Origin: Brassica napus
Lineage: Eukaryota; Streptophyta; Magnoliopsida; Brassicales; Brassicaceae
Direction of reading: 5' to 3'
Assembly (NCBI RefSeq): GCF_020379485.1
Contig: NC_063439.1
Span: forward strand, 25,792,098 to 25,856,097
DNA length: 64,000 bases
Shown: positions 46,209-56,429 of the stretch, in pieces
How positions within the stretch are numbered: the stretch's first letter is position 1
Layout: the number at the start of each line of letters is the position of its first letter
Made by a program: the position numbers and the translations under genes
Notes under the pieces: generated by a model
What the model saw: the letters and a program-made list of their open reading frames with translations, nothing else
The model's database searches: none
What the model was told of the DNA's origin: nothing

Positions 46209-47309
46209 TCAACCCCATACCTGTCGACAGCTCAAGAAAACGTATGAACTGGGAACGGGAAGCACAACGCTAGCCCATTCAACGTGTCCCCAAACATCAT
46301 CACCACCACCCTCTCTTTCAAGCGCAATCACCGAGCACCAAATGTTCTTGTTTTCACCCTGGCCAGGCTTGTCCCACAAGATTAAGAGTTTCCCACAGTA
46401 GTTAGCTACTGCAAGAGCACCAGCACAACAATTCCTATTCAATACCTCCAAGCCTTTGACCATTCTCCAGTTTTGAAGCTTTGTGTCAAACCACGAGAAA
46501 TATTCTTCACCACAATAGTACCAAACGTTCTCTATTACACACTTTCTCTCAAACTGCAGTGCCTCAGTTACAACTCCCCATTTACCTTCTTTTGGATCAT
46601 AATAATAATACTCATTCTTGGCATTGCTCCTAACGTAAACCTTTCCATCGGTCACCTTCGTTGACTTAAGTAAAGACGAGCGGAGCTCAGCGCCAGGGTC
46701 AGGTAAAGACTCCCAAGTTTGAGTATTTGCATCGAAAACTTCAGCCCAGTTAGTGGTTTCATCTGCCTTGCAACCACCCACTACGTATATTTTCCCATCG
46801 AGAATAGCCACCATAGGATTCTCTCTAGCCACCTTCATGCTAGGGGATTTTCTCCAGGTGTGGGTGCCCTCATTATGGTCACGTACCAACATGGGGGATG
46901 CCGTCGGTGGAATATTGTAATCCTTGACTATGTAGTGTTTGGACCCAACCATGCCCATAGATAAATCTGCTACATTAGGAGAATATGAAGAGGGTATTGA
47001 TACCAACAAAGTATTTCGTGTGGTGGACTTGTCCTCTTCCATGTCATTAGTTAGGATCTGATCAGGTCGTATCCAGAGGCTGAACCAGGAGGGGAGACGA
47101 CGCCCGGGCAACTTTAAGCAGACGTCAAGGACGTGTTCTTGTATTTTCAAGTGAGATCGAGCAAACAAGAGCTCTCTGGATAAGATGATAGAGCGGAATC
47201 TCTTGGATACTAAGGAGAGTTTCGGGTGGTACGATCTCGATAAGTGGGCTAAACAGTTTATAACCATCTCATCTGGAAGCGACGAAAGGTTTGTCTCTTT
47301 GTTCGCCAT
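46209..47309 (-). CDS. F-box/kelch protein, copy 1
   Basis: A single-exon ORF of 366 residues. The F-box is at about residues 8-50 (LSSLPDEMVINCLAHLSRS...KLSLVSKRFRSI), for binding ASK1 in SCF ubiquitin ligases. A C-terminal beta-propeller-like region has kelch repeats, clearest at 170-205 (DGKIYVVGGCK...WAEVFDANTQTWESLPDPG). The target is unknown. It is a diverged tandem paralog of the gene at 50675, which has an extra N-terminal extension. Both belong to the large, fast-evolving crucifer F-box/kelch family (the AT2G03610 neighbourhood holds such a gene). No stop or shift is seen, so it is possibly functional. Confidence 0.85.
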   Translation of the reverse strand: MANKETNLSSLPDEMVINCLAHLSRSYHPKLSLVSKRFRSIILSRELLFARSHLKIQEHVLDVCLKLPGRRLPSWFSLWIRPDQILTNDMEEDKSTTRNTLLVSIPSSYSPNVADLSMGMVGSKHYIVKDYNIPPTASPMLVRDHNEGTHTWRKSPSMKVARENPMVAILDGKIYVVGGCKADETTNWAEVFDANTQTWESLPDPGAELRSSLLKSTKVTDGKVYVRSNAKNEYYYYDPKEGKWGVVTEALQFERKCVIENVWYYCGEEYFSWFDTKLQNWRMVKGLEVLNRNCCAGALAVANYCGKLLILWDKPGQGENKNIWCSVIALEREGGGDDVWGHVEWASVVLPVPSSYVFLSCRQVWG

Positions 47310-47498
47310 CGGGACTAATAGCTACAAGGTTGGAGCAAAACTAGACAGAGATTTTGCTTGGGGTGCTTCTTCTAGTTATTATCTTCCAATCCTCGTTAAC
47401 TAGGTCTTGATCTTACCAAGCTTTAGAGACTTTAAGTTGTGTCTATTGATATCTAATGTGCATATTAACAACATATTGTGTAAAATAGTAAATTATAA
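47310..47498. other. Upstream region of F-box copy 1, part of a tandem duplication
   Basis: Sequence upstream of copy 1 (and its first 80 bases of coding, to about 47228) has a diverged second copy at about 48965-49545. The two share strings such as TTGTGTCTATTGATATCTAATGTG / TTATGTCTATTGATATCTAATGTG. Confidence 0.6.
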
Positions 47499-48327
47499 CT
47501 AGATTTTGACCCGCTCTTAGAAAGCGCAGGTTTTTTTTTAAAGTATAAACAATTTGATATGAATTAATATTTGTAGATTGTTGTACATTATTATGTTACA
47601 AAATATTATTATATTGAGGCAGATAATTTTTGTAAAATTATATAATTCATAAATAAGTTTCTTTAAAATTTTGTGTGTATATTTTTATTAAACTCTTTTG
47701 GTCTGTCTATTTTATCTGGATCCAAAAACACAAACCAAGACCGACTTGAAAATATAGGTTCGGTTCGAGTCCAGGACAAAGTATCTATTGGTTATTTTTT
47801 AAGACCCATAGGTTTTGATCTGGTCCGGATCATACCCGAGATCCGATCAGGTACCCAGATTAATCGGATCTTTTTAGTATATTAGTTATGTATGGGTATT
47901 TCGTATATGTTTTAAATTTGGATATTCTTTTAAATTTTAGGTTTGGGTTTTTGGTTATTGTTTCAGGTTTTGGGTAAAATTCCAATTTTAAAATATATTT
48001 TGGGTATTCAAATTAAATTTTCAGTATTTTTAGTTTTTCGATTCATGATTTAGGTTAAAATACGGGCTTTTCGCGTATTTATTTGGTATTTATTTGGAGT
48101 CTCAGGTATTTTTCAGGCTTACCGGTACTTTAGGTTTTAGATACCCAAACCTAATCGAATCAGTTACATACCTGAAAATTATATGAATTTTACGGGTATT
48201 TAAGTTATGGATTTAAACCGACTCGTATTTTAAAGTATATTAGATCATTTTTTTTTTCTTGTTTGTATAAATATTATATCATTATTTTTAACTTGTTTGT
48301 ATAAATATTCCACAAACATTAGAATAC

Positions 48328-48331
<4 letters not shown>

Positions 48332-48359
<28 letters not shown>
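48332..48359. repeat. (AT)n microsatellite
   Basis: Fourteen TA units inside the Helitron. Confidence 0.9.
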
Positions 48360-48436
48360 CAGTACGTATAGTAAATTGGTATGTTTACTCTAAAATTAAC
48401 AAAATTTGTTTGGTTTTAAACTTATTGGTTCGTGAA

Positions 48437-48602
48437 TGGACTTATTAAAATCAAAATAAGTTGGTATTATACGTATTGTAAGATATTTGGTTTTATCAAA
48501 AGGTATCAGGGTTCCAACTTCTGTTTTCCATAAATTTTTGTTGGACTTATTAAAATCAAATAAGTTGGTGTTATACGTATTGTAAGATATTTGATTTTAA
48601 TA
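48437..48602. repeat. Direct repeat pair within the Helitron
   Basis: Two copies of a roughly 58-bp segment beginning GGACTTATTAAAATCAAA and containing TATACGTATTGTAAGATATTT, about 106 bases apart and differing at only a few positions. Confidence 0.8.
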
Positions 48603-48801
48603 AGTCTAACAAAGATATATAGCTCAGTTAAAAAAAAACAAAGCTATATAACAGTGACTAAATTATTGTTAGAGAAATATAAGGTAATATATTGTTAGTC
48701 ACTTATTATGGTAAGACCAAAAATATTGTTAGTTAATGAAAGGGTCCAAACAACCTTTTTAAGTAAATTTTTTAAGACTGCTTCCCTTTTAATAAAAAAG
48801 A

Positions 48802-49690
48802 TCTTTTCCTTTTCCTTATTCTTAACTCTATCTACTTGTATAAGTACAAGTACATATCTATTCTATTAATTTAGAATTATATTTATACCCAACCAACTCA
48901 ACTAGATATTGTGTGATATTTAAGTTTTTGAACCTATTTAAAATGTATGTAATAAAAGACTTTTCTTAGTTGTTTTGGGTAGTACGATCTTGATATTCGA
49001 GCATGATTAACCCCGGTCTCTTAGCCGGAGTTTTTAACTCATGATTTGACATTTTTTTACACTTTTCGGCTAAGAGACGGTTCTTATATCTATTATTTAA
49101 GACACGGTTCTTAGTTTTTTTAGTTAAAATCTAAGAAAAGCTAAGAATCGTCTCTTAGCCGAAACTAAGAACTCCAGTTTCTTATCTGGAAGCGACGCAA
49201 GGGCTGTCTCTTCGTTTGACATCGGGACTAATAGATAGGGAGGCGGAGGTTGGAGCTAACTAGACGGAGATTTTGTTTTGGGTGCTTCTTCTAGGTATCT
49301 AACTAGGTGTTGATCAGGTTGGCGTTCAAGTGCTTCTTATAGGTTTAGTTTGTATCTATCCGGGTTTTGGATTTTCGAAACTAAAAATTTTAGTTCCATT
49401 CGGATATTTAGAAATTTTAGTTCGAATTTGGTTTGAATCTTTACGGGTTCGGTTCGGATCTACCGAATTTTAGAAACTAAGTTATGTCTATTGATATCTA
49501 ATGTGTATATTAACAACATACTGTTAATTTATATTGATATCTAATATTTTCCTTTTCTTTATTCTTAACTCTGTCTACTTGTATACATGTGTATGTACAT
49601 CTATTCACTTAATTTAAAATCGTATTTATACTTAACCAACAAAATACCATGTGATATTTTAGTTTTTGAAGCTATTTAAGATGTATACAA
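48802..49690. repeat. Tandem direct repeats around the F-box fragment
   Basis: The segments 48804-48955 and 49548-49690 are diverged direct copies (TTTTCCTTTTC...CTTATTCTTAACTCT...ACATCTATTC...GTGATATTT...TTTTTGAA...). With the F-box 5' copies they define a two-unit tandem duplication, with the Helitron inserted only in unit 1. Confidence 0.65.
48965..49545. pseudogene. Degenerate copy of F-box 5' end and upstream
   Basis: It matches 47228-47490 in two parts, GGGTAGTACGATCTTGAT (about 48979) and CTGGAAGCGACG...CATCGGGACTAATAG (49187-49235), so it covers the first codons and upstream region of an F-box/kelch gene, on the minus strand. Between the parts lies a roughly 190-bp insertion (about 48998-49185) that contains GGCTAAGAGAC in both orientations (49057 and 49147) and starts GAGCATGATTAACC, a MITE-like beginning. 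There is no usable frame. Confidence 0.6.
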
Positions 49691-50374
49691 CTAAATAAAA
49701 TTTAATTAGTTCAGCTTACTAATCAGTTATGTCAAATATATTAAAGCGGAAGATGATTGACAAGGGAGTACGAAGGAGATGTAAAAGTTTTCGATTGCAT
49801 GCGGATGCGAGGCGTTGGAGAAAGTCGGTACTGGAGACCTTTCGACTTCGAAAAAGTTACCAAATGAAGTATAAAATAGGAAATGTGAAGTAGGTAAAGA
49901 CAAATTTTACTTTTCTGCAGTTAATAATTAATAATTTTAATTTAATTTTTTGCAGGTTGTGCCGGTTATACGAAAAGGTATTACAGTATTAATATATATA
50001 TTTAACGACGAGGATTGTTAGGGGAAATGACTACTAGGTGAATTACGGTTTTTTTTCTTGGTTATAGGCTCCAATTTCACTATTCTTAAATCTACCTACT
50101 GTTACAAGTACTTTTTCTCTATTTTTTGAGCAAAAAAGTAAAAAAAACTCCGATTATCTTTGACCTAAAGCTGCTTGCTTCCCACACAAGCTTCGCATCT
50201 GTTTCTTTCTTTTTTTCTTATCTAACTAGGCGACTGTTTGTAATTACCAGCCGCCGTTGTCTCCATGCTCATCTTTTTACTACTCAACCAATAGATTCAC
50301 TGGAATGGATTGACGATTGGGACATGCCACCAGCTTAACCATTTATACAGCACCCAATGGTCTTTTTCTGTGGT

Positions 50375-50406
<32 letters not shown>

Positions 50407-50674
50407 CCATTCTGTTTTGGCAGTTTTGAAAGTTTTGTTTACTAATTTTACAAATAAAAATGGATGCTAAAACTTACCTATTTACATAATCTCAGGTTCC
50501 TTCCATGGCACCTTATCTTACCCGGCCCATTGATGTATGCCAAGAACTTAACTATGAACAGTTTATTTAAAACTGCTGCTTGATTAAAGAATTAAATCTA
50601 AAAAGCAACAATATATAATGAAGTTGATTTTAAAAAAGAAAGCAACTGATAGTGGTGAAAACAAACGCAAAACT
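49691..50674. other. Spacer with gene scraps
   Basis: A non-AT-biased piece at 49740-49860 and the tail SLEWIDDWDMPPA (50126-50338, plus) look like coding leftovers, but no gene model or domain can be supported. An (AT)n run lies at 50376-50401. Confidence 0.35.
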
Positions 50675-51958
50675 TCAAACCGATTTCACTTGACAACGGA
50701 AGAAAACGTATGAACTAGGAACCGTAAGCACAACACTAGCCCACTCAACTGTTCCCCAAACTTCATGATCACCACTACGTCTTTCAAGCGCAATAACCGA
50801 ACACCAAATCTCCTTGTTTTGACACTGATCAAACTTGTCCCACAAGATTAAGAGTTTCCCACCATAGTTAGCTATTGCAATAACACCAACACTACAATAC
50901 TTGTTCAATACCTCCAAACCTTTGACCATTCTCCAACTTTTAAGCTTTGTGTCGTACCAAAAGAAACCTCTTTTACGACAAAAGTACCAAACATGGCCTA
51001 TCTCACACTTTCTCCCAAACTTGCGTACTTTTGATGAAACTCCCCATCTACCTTCTTTTGGATTATAATAATGATCATACTTCCCGCTGCTCTCAACGTA
51101 GACCCTTCTCTTGGTCACGTTCATTGACTTAATCAATGAGAAGCGGAGCTCAGGGCCAGGGTCAGGCAAAGATTCCCAAGTTTGAGTATTTGTATCAAAA
51201 GCTTCAGCCCAACTCGCGGATTCATCTGCATTGCAACCACCCATTACATATATTTTCCCATCAAGGGCCCTCGCAATGGCATTCTCTCTAGCCACTTTCA
51301 TTCTAGGGGCTTTAAGCCATGGGGAATATTTACTTTTACCCCATGGAGTGAGAACACCCTTATTACGGACCCAGAGTAGGGATGAAACGGGAGAGTTATT
51401 GCAGTGTCTGAGTTTATACTGTTTTGAACTAAACGTACCGAGATACAATGTTGGTGCACTAGGAGAATATGAAGAAGGTATTGGTACCAACATAGCGTTT
51501 CCTGTAGAGTTACTATTCTCCTCCTTCAACTCATTGGTTAGAGTTTGACCAGGCTTTATCCACATGCTGTACCACGAAGGAAGACGGTGACCGGGTAGCT
51601 GTAAGAAGACGTGAAGGACGTTTTCACGTGTTTTGGAGCGAGATCGCGCAAGGTGTAGCTCATTGGAAAAGATGAGAGAGTTGAATCTCTTGGATACTAG
51701 CGAGAGTTTAGGGTAGTGCGACTTTGATATGTGTGCTAAGCAGGTTACAACGATCTCATCGGGAAGCGAAGAAAACGACGGAGATGTCAGCTGCGGAGCG
51801 GTGGAGGAGGTGGTCGGATTCCGAGCGAAAGTAGATATCAATTTGTTGATCGTGAGAGTGAAAACTTTTAGCGATTTTTCATATAAATAACTTATTGCAT
51901 GCTTAAGAAGACCAAAGCGGTCTCCTCGAGACAGAGACTTTGTTTGCCGAGCAACCAT
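50675..51958 (-). CDS. F-box/kelch protein, copy 2
   Basis: A single-exon ORF; from the likely start MVARQTKSLSRG (ATG at 51958) it has 427 residues. An earlier in-frame ATG at 51982 would add eight. A basic N-terminal extension (residues 1-58) precedes the F-box (about 60-105, FSSLPDEIVVTCLAHISKS). Kelch repeats follow, clearest at about 240-275 (DGKIYVMGGCN...WAEAFDTNTQTWESLPDPG). The SCF-adaptor role is inferred from the family. It shares roughly two thirds of its residues with copy 1 by eye and ends at a corresponding position (SSYVF). The extension is absent from copy 1. Open throughout. Confidence 0.85.
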   Translation of the reverse strand: MVARQTKSLSRGDRFGLLKHAISYLYEKSLKVFTLTINKLISTFARNPTTSSTAPQLTSPSFSSLPDEIVVTCLAHISKSHYPKLSLVSKRFNSLIFSNELHLARSRSKTRENVLHVFLQLPGHRLPSWYSMWIKPGQTLTNELKEENSNSTGNAMLVPIPSSYSPSAPTLYLGTFSSKQYKLRHCNNSPVSSLLWVRNKGVLTPWGKSKYSPWLKAPRMKVARENAIARALDGKIYVMGGCNADESASWAEAFDTNTQTWESLPDPGPELRFSLIKSMNVTKRRVYVESSGKYDHYYNPKEGRWGVSSKVRKFGRKCEIGHVWYFCRKRGFFWYDTKLKSWRMVKGLEVLNKYCSVGVIAIANYGGKLLILWDKFDQCQNKEIWCSVIALERRSGDHEVWGTVEWASVVLTVPSSYVFFRCQVKSV

Positions 51959-52153
51959 CTTTGAAGTTAAGAACACATACACAAGTTAGGTTTTCATGTT
52001 AAGTAACTATTTATTTTCTTTGTAATTGCAAAACTAACCCTTGATTAAAATTAAAATATCGAGTCGACCCTGTTTTAAAAAATATGAATCAAATAGACCC
52101 CCTTTGGCTGTTTCGCTTGTTTATAGTATATTTATGCGACTTGCCAATTCATA

Positions 52154-53738
52154 TCATTTTCTATGTCCTGATGAGGTCATAAGAACCGCGACTGCAACGG
52201 TGAACATGAAGAGCATACTGGTAAGAAGTATATATGTTCTTCTCGATGGTCTCCTGTATTCTCCAAACAGCATTATCCCCCAAAAAGTGCTCACAAGTGG
52301 AAGTGCCTGAAGCACAACAAAACCAAAGTATAAAGATATGTTTTTTTTTTTTTCAATTTACCCCAGAGAATATGTATGTTACTAGTCAAAACCTGAACAG
52401 CGCCTGCAGCTGCATAACTGGCGGTTTGACCACCCATAAACTGAAGACCATTACCAAAACCACAGAGAAGTCCAGCTAATAAAGACCATCCTCTACCGTT
52501 CCAGTCATTGAGGTAAGCCTTGAAAGAAGATCTTGGGAGACCAAGTACAGGCCAATAGAGAAACTTGATGTTAAGAATCAAAGCACTCACAAAGGCAGAG
52601 ACTGAGAAGTAGAAGAAAGCGGTGTACACATTAAGTTTTGGAACTCCATGTTTCAAAGTGTGCCATTGATCGTTTGTGGCTAAGTTGAATGCTGGTGAGA
52701 ACAGAGAGAAACATATACCGGCAAAGAACGTTATCGCCAGTCCAATTATTGTGCTTCTCCCAGTAACCTATCAACACAATCCTCAAGCTTTCAGAGATAA
52801 TATTAATAGTTTCTTTTGTTAAGGAAAGATAAAAGTTAGTTTCAACCTTTATAGCTCTTTGTTTCTCAAGCTCTATAAGAAAAGCTGCACTCCCTTTCTC
52901 TTGAGCTAACCCATTTGCAGGATTTGTCTCCATTTGGAAGGAGGACACATTCTCTAAACTGAAACAAGAATCAAGATTATTGCCAAACCAGACCAACGTA
53001 AACCAAGAGAAAGACTAGTAGTGAATCTTTTTTTTTTTAAAACCTTTTGAATTCTTGGAGTTTGGATTTGTTGTCATCTTCGTTTGATTTATAAACAGCT
53101 GAGCCGAAACAAACAGCTACCAAGAAACAAGCGATGCCCGGGAAAAGGATTTCAGCTCTGTTGATTCTATCATCCAAGAAGTAGTTCAACGTTGTGCCTA
53201 TGCAAAAATAAATATTGAAAGAACCAAAAGGAAAATTACCAGAAGAAGGACATGGTCAGTTAAAAGTAGTTGAAGAAAGAAGCGTTTACCGATAACAACG
53301 GCGATACTAGCTGTGATGACTTCGGTGACAGATAAACCAACAAAAGCCCAAGCATATTGTGTTGCTAAGGTTCCAAGGTTAAGAACTATTCATCCAGCCA
53401 TTGCAAACATCACAGACTGCTTATTATCCTGTGACAATAAACCACGTTTCAGAAACATAAAATGACTGCAAGATTTTGAAAGAGTATGAATGAATGTCTA
53501 TGTAACTCACTTGAGAAAGCTGGGCCAGGAAATTAGGTCTGCTTGGACCTATTTGGCCTAGTGTAAACGCTATCGTAACTGCAGCTAACAGGTTTGTGAG
53601 TGTGTAGTCAAGATAAATGTGTTGAGGAAGTCGACCGCGTCTTTCCGTTAGAGTCATGATTGCTGGCCATGTCCCTAAGAAGAGCAGAGCCAGTAGCATG
53701 CAAATGATTGCTCCTTCTTTGCTCTCTATCATATACAT
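52154..53738 (-). pseudogene. UPS1: Ureide permease with one nonsense codon
   Basis: Six minus-strand exons: 53511-53738, 53290-53428, 53044-53197, 52847-52958, 52393-52767 and 52154-52306. All phases and GT/AG borders are correct, giving 386 codons plus a normal stop, the family length (about 390, ten membrane helices). Recognisable parts: MYMIESKEGAIICMLLALLF at the start, YAWAFVGLSVTEVITAS, the central loop with EKQRAIK (Walker-like region), and the end LMTSSGHRK. UPS proteins import allantoin, uracil and related oxo-purines/pyrimidines. In exon 2, codon 89 is TGA (53390-53392) where the family has GGA (Gly). This is the only defect found. The UPS1/UPS3 assignment is by position next to the F-box gene; the exact paralog is unsure. 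Confidence 0.88.
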
Positions 53739-54360
53739 CTCTCACTCTCTATGTATACCACAAAAAACAAAATCTTCATCAAATAAAAGAAGTGAGACAT
53801 CTAATTTTCGATGTCTCTAAAGTGGAACTAGCTTGTGTTCACGTGAAGTTTGAATAATATAAAACAATACTCAAACTGATAAAAGAAGATCTACATGATA
53901 ACCTCTGTTCCACTAAAGAACACTGTCAAATATCTGGTCTAGATGCATATTAAAGATCGATATCAAACTAAAACTGAGACGTGTTACCTAGTTCTGTTAA
54001 ATATCTGTAAAGAAGTCAGGAAAAGGTGAAAATGAAAAACAAAAAGCAACACAAGAAAAATCTTTAGAGAAGCAATAAGAGAATAGACTAAAATGGTACG
54101 GATCTTTGACTAGTACGTGTGTTTCTTGAAAGAGAGTATCTTTTAAAGCTTTTGTAGATAACCTCAGAAGAGAGACAGTACAAGAAAGAACTTAGCTTAC
54201 CATTTGATTGGTAGATCCAGATTTAGAAAGAACTTTGCTTCCCATATTGTATAATAAAATAAATAAATCTCAAGTTGCGTTATGATTAGTTTCCCTAGTT
54301 ATTGCCAATTATATTATATATAAGTAACCGCATTTCAAAAACCGCAAATGTATAGCTGCA

Positions 54361-54442
54361 AGTTATTGAAAGAGATGTATGAATCTATGTGTAACTGACT
54401 TGAGAAAGCTGCTTGATAAATTTGGTCTGCTTGGACCTATTA
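54361..54442 (-). pseudogene. UPS exon-1 fragment, 3' part
   Basis: Matches the end of exon 1 of the neighbouring permease and its intron start (TTGAGAAAGCTG...TTTGGTCTGCTTGGACCTAT; compare 53511-53555). It is followed by a MITE and then the 5' part of the same exon, so it is a truncated tandem copy. Confidence 0.7.
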
Positions 54443-54723
54443 GAGCACCCACAACAACAAATCTTTAACAACAAATCTTTAACAACAACTTTTGAAATAT
54501 TTTATTTTTCTTTGTCTTTTTTCGTCCGGATTTAAAAAAAAAAAAATTGGTCAATCGCGGGCTTCCACACGACAGTGGAGCCCGCACACAGTGAAGAGGC
54601 TGCCAGAAAAGAGATCCGTAAATTGAGACTTTAAGAGATAATTATGGCACAAATTCTTAAATATTTGGACTCTATATATTATTATAATAATTTGTTGTTA
54701 AGTATTTGTTGTTGTGGGTGTTC
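54443..54723. mobile_element. TTA-flanked MITE inside a UPS fragment
   Basis: A 281-bp element with long terminal inverted repeats (GAGCACCCACAACAACAAAT at left and its inverse at right; more than 25 bp match with few changes). TTA is at both edges (54440-54442, 54724-54726). No coding capacity. Tourist/Harbinger type. Confidence 0.85.
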
Positions 54724-54840
54724 TTAGAGTCATGACTGCTTGCCATGTCCCTAAGAAGAGCAGAGCTAAGAGGATACAAGTGATTGCTCCTTTGCTCTCT
54801 ATAATATTACATCCTACACTCTCTATGTATATACTTATGA
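54724..54840 (-). pseudogene. UPS exon-1 fragment, 5' part
   Basis: GAGTCATGACTGCTTGCCATGTCCCTAAGAAG and what follows match the start of UPS exon 1 (53652-53755) on the minus strand. The middle of the exon (about 53556-53650) is missing. The fragment cannot encode a protein. Confidence 0.7.
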
Positions 54841-54890
54841 AATCACGAAAGAACCGTTGGATAAAAAAAGAATAAGAAGGAAGATTCTTA

Positions 54891-55366
54891 GAGCATCTGC
54901 AATAAGAGTCTTTAAGAGGGAATCTTTAGAGAAAAAATAATTAAATAATCAGTGGACTTTATCAAAAGCTAAAGATTCAATCCTTAAAATCCTTAAATAA
55001 GGACTCTTTCTTAATGAATCCTTGCACTATTTGTGGGTCGCCACATGTGTAAAAAAAAAAAATAATACTTAAAAAATCAAAATACACTTTTTCTAAGAAC
55101 TCTTCTTCTTTGGATAACACCATTGCTTATTGGTAGTCCCAACATTGGTCCTTAGTGTTTTTGGTGTGGGGCACATCACCTTTTTGCTAGAAACTTTTTG
55201 CTCAAATGTCCATAATTAAGAAATGTTCCAAGGGTTGTTCCTAAATGTTTGCAGGTCTCACTAACACGTGACGGCACGCAACTGGTTCATATTTAATTTT
55301 TTTTTTTTTTAAATCAGAAAAAAAAAATTTAAGGACCAAAAAAAGTCTCAGCCGATAATCATGCTC
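54891..55366. mobile_element. TTA-flanked element, 476 bp
   Basis: Flanked by TTA (54888-54890 and 55367-55369). The ends GAGCATCTGCAATAAGAG and (inverse) GAGCATGATTATCGG share GAGCAT and partial similarity further in. It contains repeated AAAGATTC / AATCCTT strings and no ORF. Probably another Harbinger-type MITE or two nested ones. Confidence 0.5.
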
Positions 55367-56341
55367 TTAGGCTACCTGAGTTCGAGTTAAGGTTTCAAGA
55401 ACAGAACACAAGACACATCTTTGTAAAATCTACAGAAAACTCAAACCTCTGTTTCACTACATTTTATTACTTTCCTCGATCTAAATCAAAACACTATTGG
55501 TTGTTTCTGGTGAGATCATAAACATAAAAGATCGACCATCACTCTTTGTCTTTATTTATTTTTAATCTTTCTAGGAACTGTTACGTTCTGAATGTTTCAA
55601 AGCAAAACAGAAAACATATATATAAAGTCTATCAACAAATTTTGCTGGGACGAATCGAACTTATAACTAAGACATTAAAAAGAGAAAAAGCATGCAAACA
55701 AAACAGAAAAGCTTGTTTGATACTCTCTTAGCTAGAAACACACAAAGACTAAGCAAACCACTGAGATTCATTTATATAAAAACAGGGCTTCTTACTTATG
55801 CCATACGATTTCATTCGTGGCAATATTGAAGACACCACAATTCGAACCACGATGATCATGATCTGGCCACACGTACGTCATCATCAACGAAACAGATTGA
55901 ACCACTCTTGACTCCATCACCAACATCTTTAACAGGTGCCCTTACTGTAACCCCATGACCAAAAATCAACATCTCATGATCTCCAATAGATTCTACTCTT
56001 TCCCACTTGCTACTCTCATAATATAAGCATTGTATGAGGACGTTAGGGTAAAAAAATTTTGGATGTTAAGTTTACTAAAATATGAATATAATTTATTTTA
56101 GATAGTTATTTAAAAAAATTATATGCTCGTGTGGTGTAGTGTAGACACCAAGCGTTTAGCACATCAAACGACAACCTTACTGTAACATCAAACGACAACC
56201 TTATTGAAATAACAACAAGTAATGCTGTGGAGTTAGTTTGTATCCAAGAGCTGTTTATTATCAAATAGAGAAGAGGAAAAGCAAGTGCCTTGGATGAAGA
56301 CAGAGGGTTCCAAGGACAAGTGTAAAACCGTTGAGCCACGT

Positions 56342-56344
<3 letters not shown>
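55367..56344. other. Intergenic region
   Basis: No gene is supported. The ORF at 55546-55731 is AT-rich noise. Confidence 0.35.

Positions 56345-56403
<59 letters not shown>
56345..56403. repeat. (CT)n microsatellite
   Basis: About 29 uninterrupted CT units. The Arg/Glu repeat ORFs on the minus strand here are artefacts of it. Confidence 0.97.
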
Positions 56404-56405
<2 letters not shown>

Positions 56406-56429
56406 GGACAAAGAAAGCATGCTGCTTTG

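Larger units (their letters stand above)
47499..48801 (-). mobile_element. Helitron inserted in the F-box upstream repeat
   Basis: On the minus strand it starts TCTTTTTTATTAAAAGGGAAG after A (complement of 48781-48801) and ends with an imperfect hairpin (about 47508-47530) and CTAG (47499-47502) before T. Length 1303 bp. The flanking host sequence reads straight across when compared with the second copy of the duplicated unit (49545-49560), which lacks the insertion and confirms both borders. It carries GGTTCGG/TTTGGGT-rich sequence, an (AT)n run at 48332-48359, and a 58-bp direct repeat at 48437-48495 and 48543-48602. Confidence 0.75.

Noticed and set aside
53390..53392. UPS TGA as selenocysteine or programmed readthrough
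   Set aside because: Plants lack selenocysteine insertion, and no readthrough context is visible; a nonsense mutation or sequence error is simpler.
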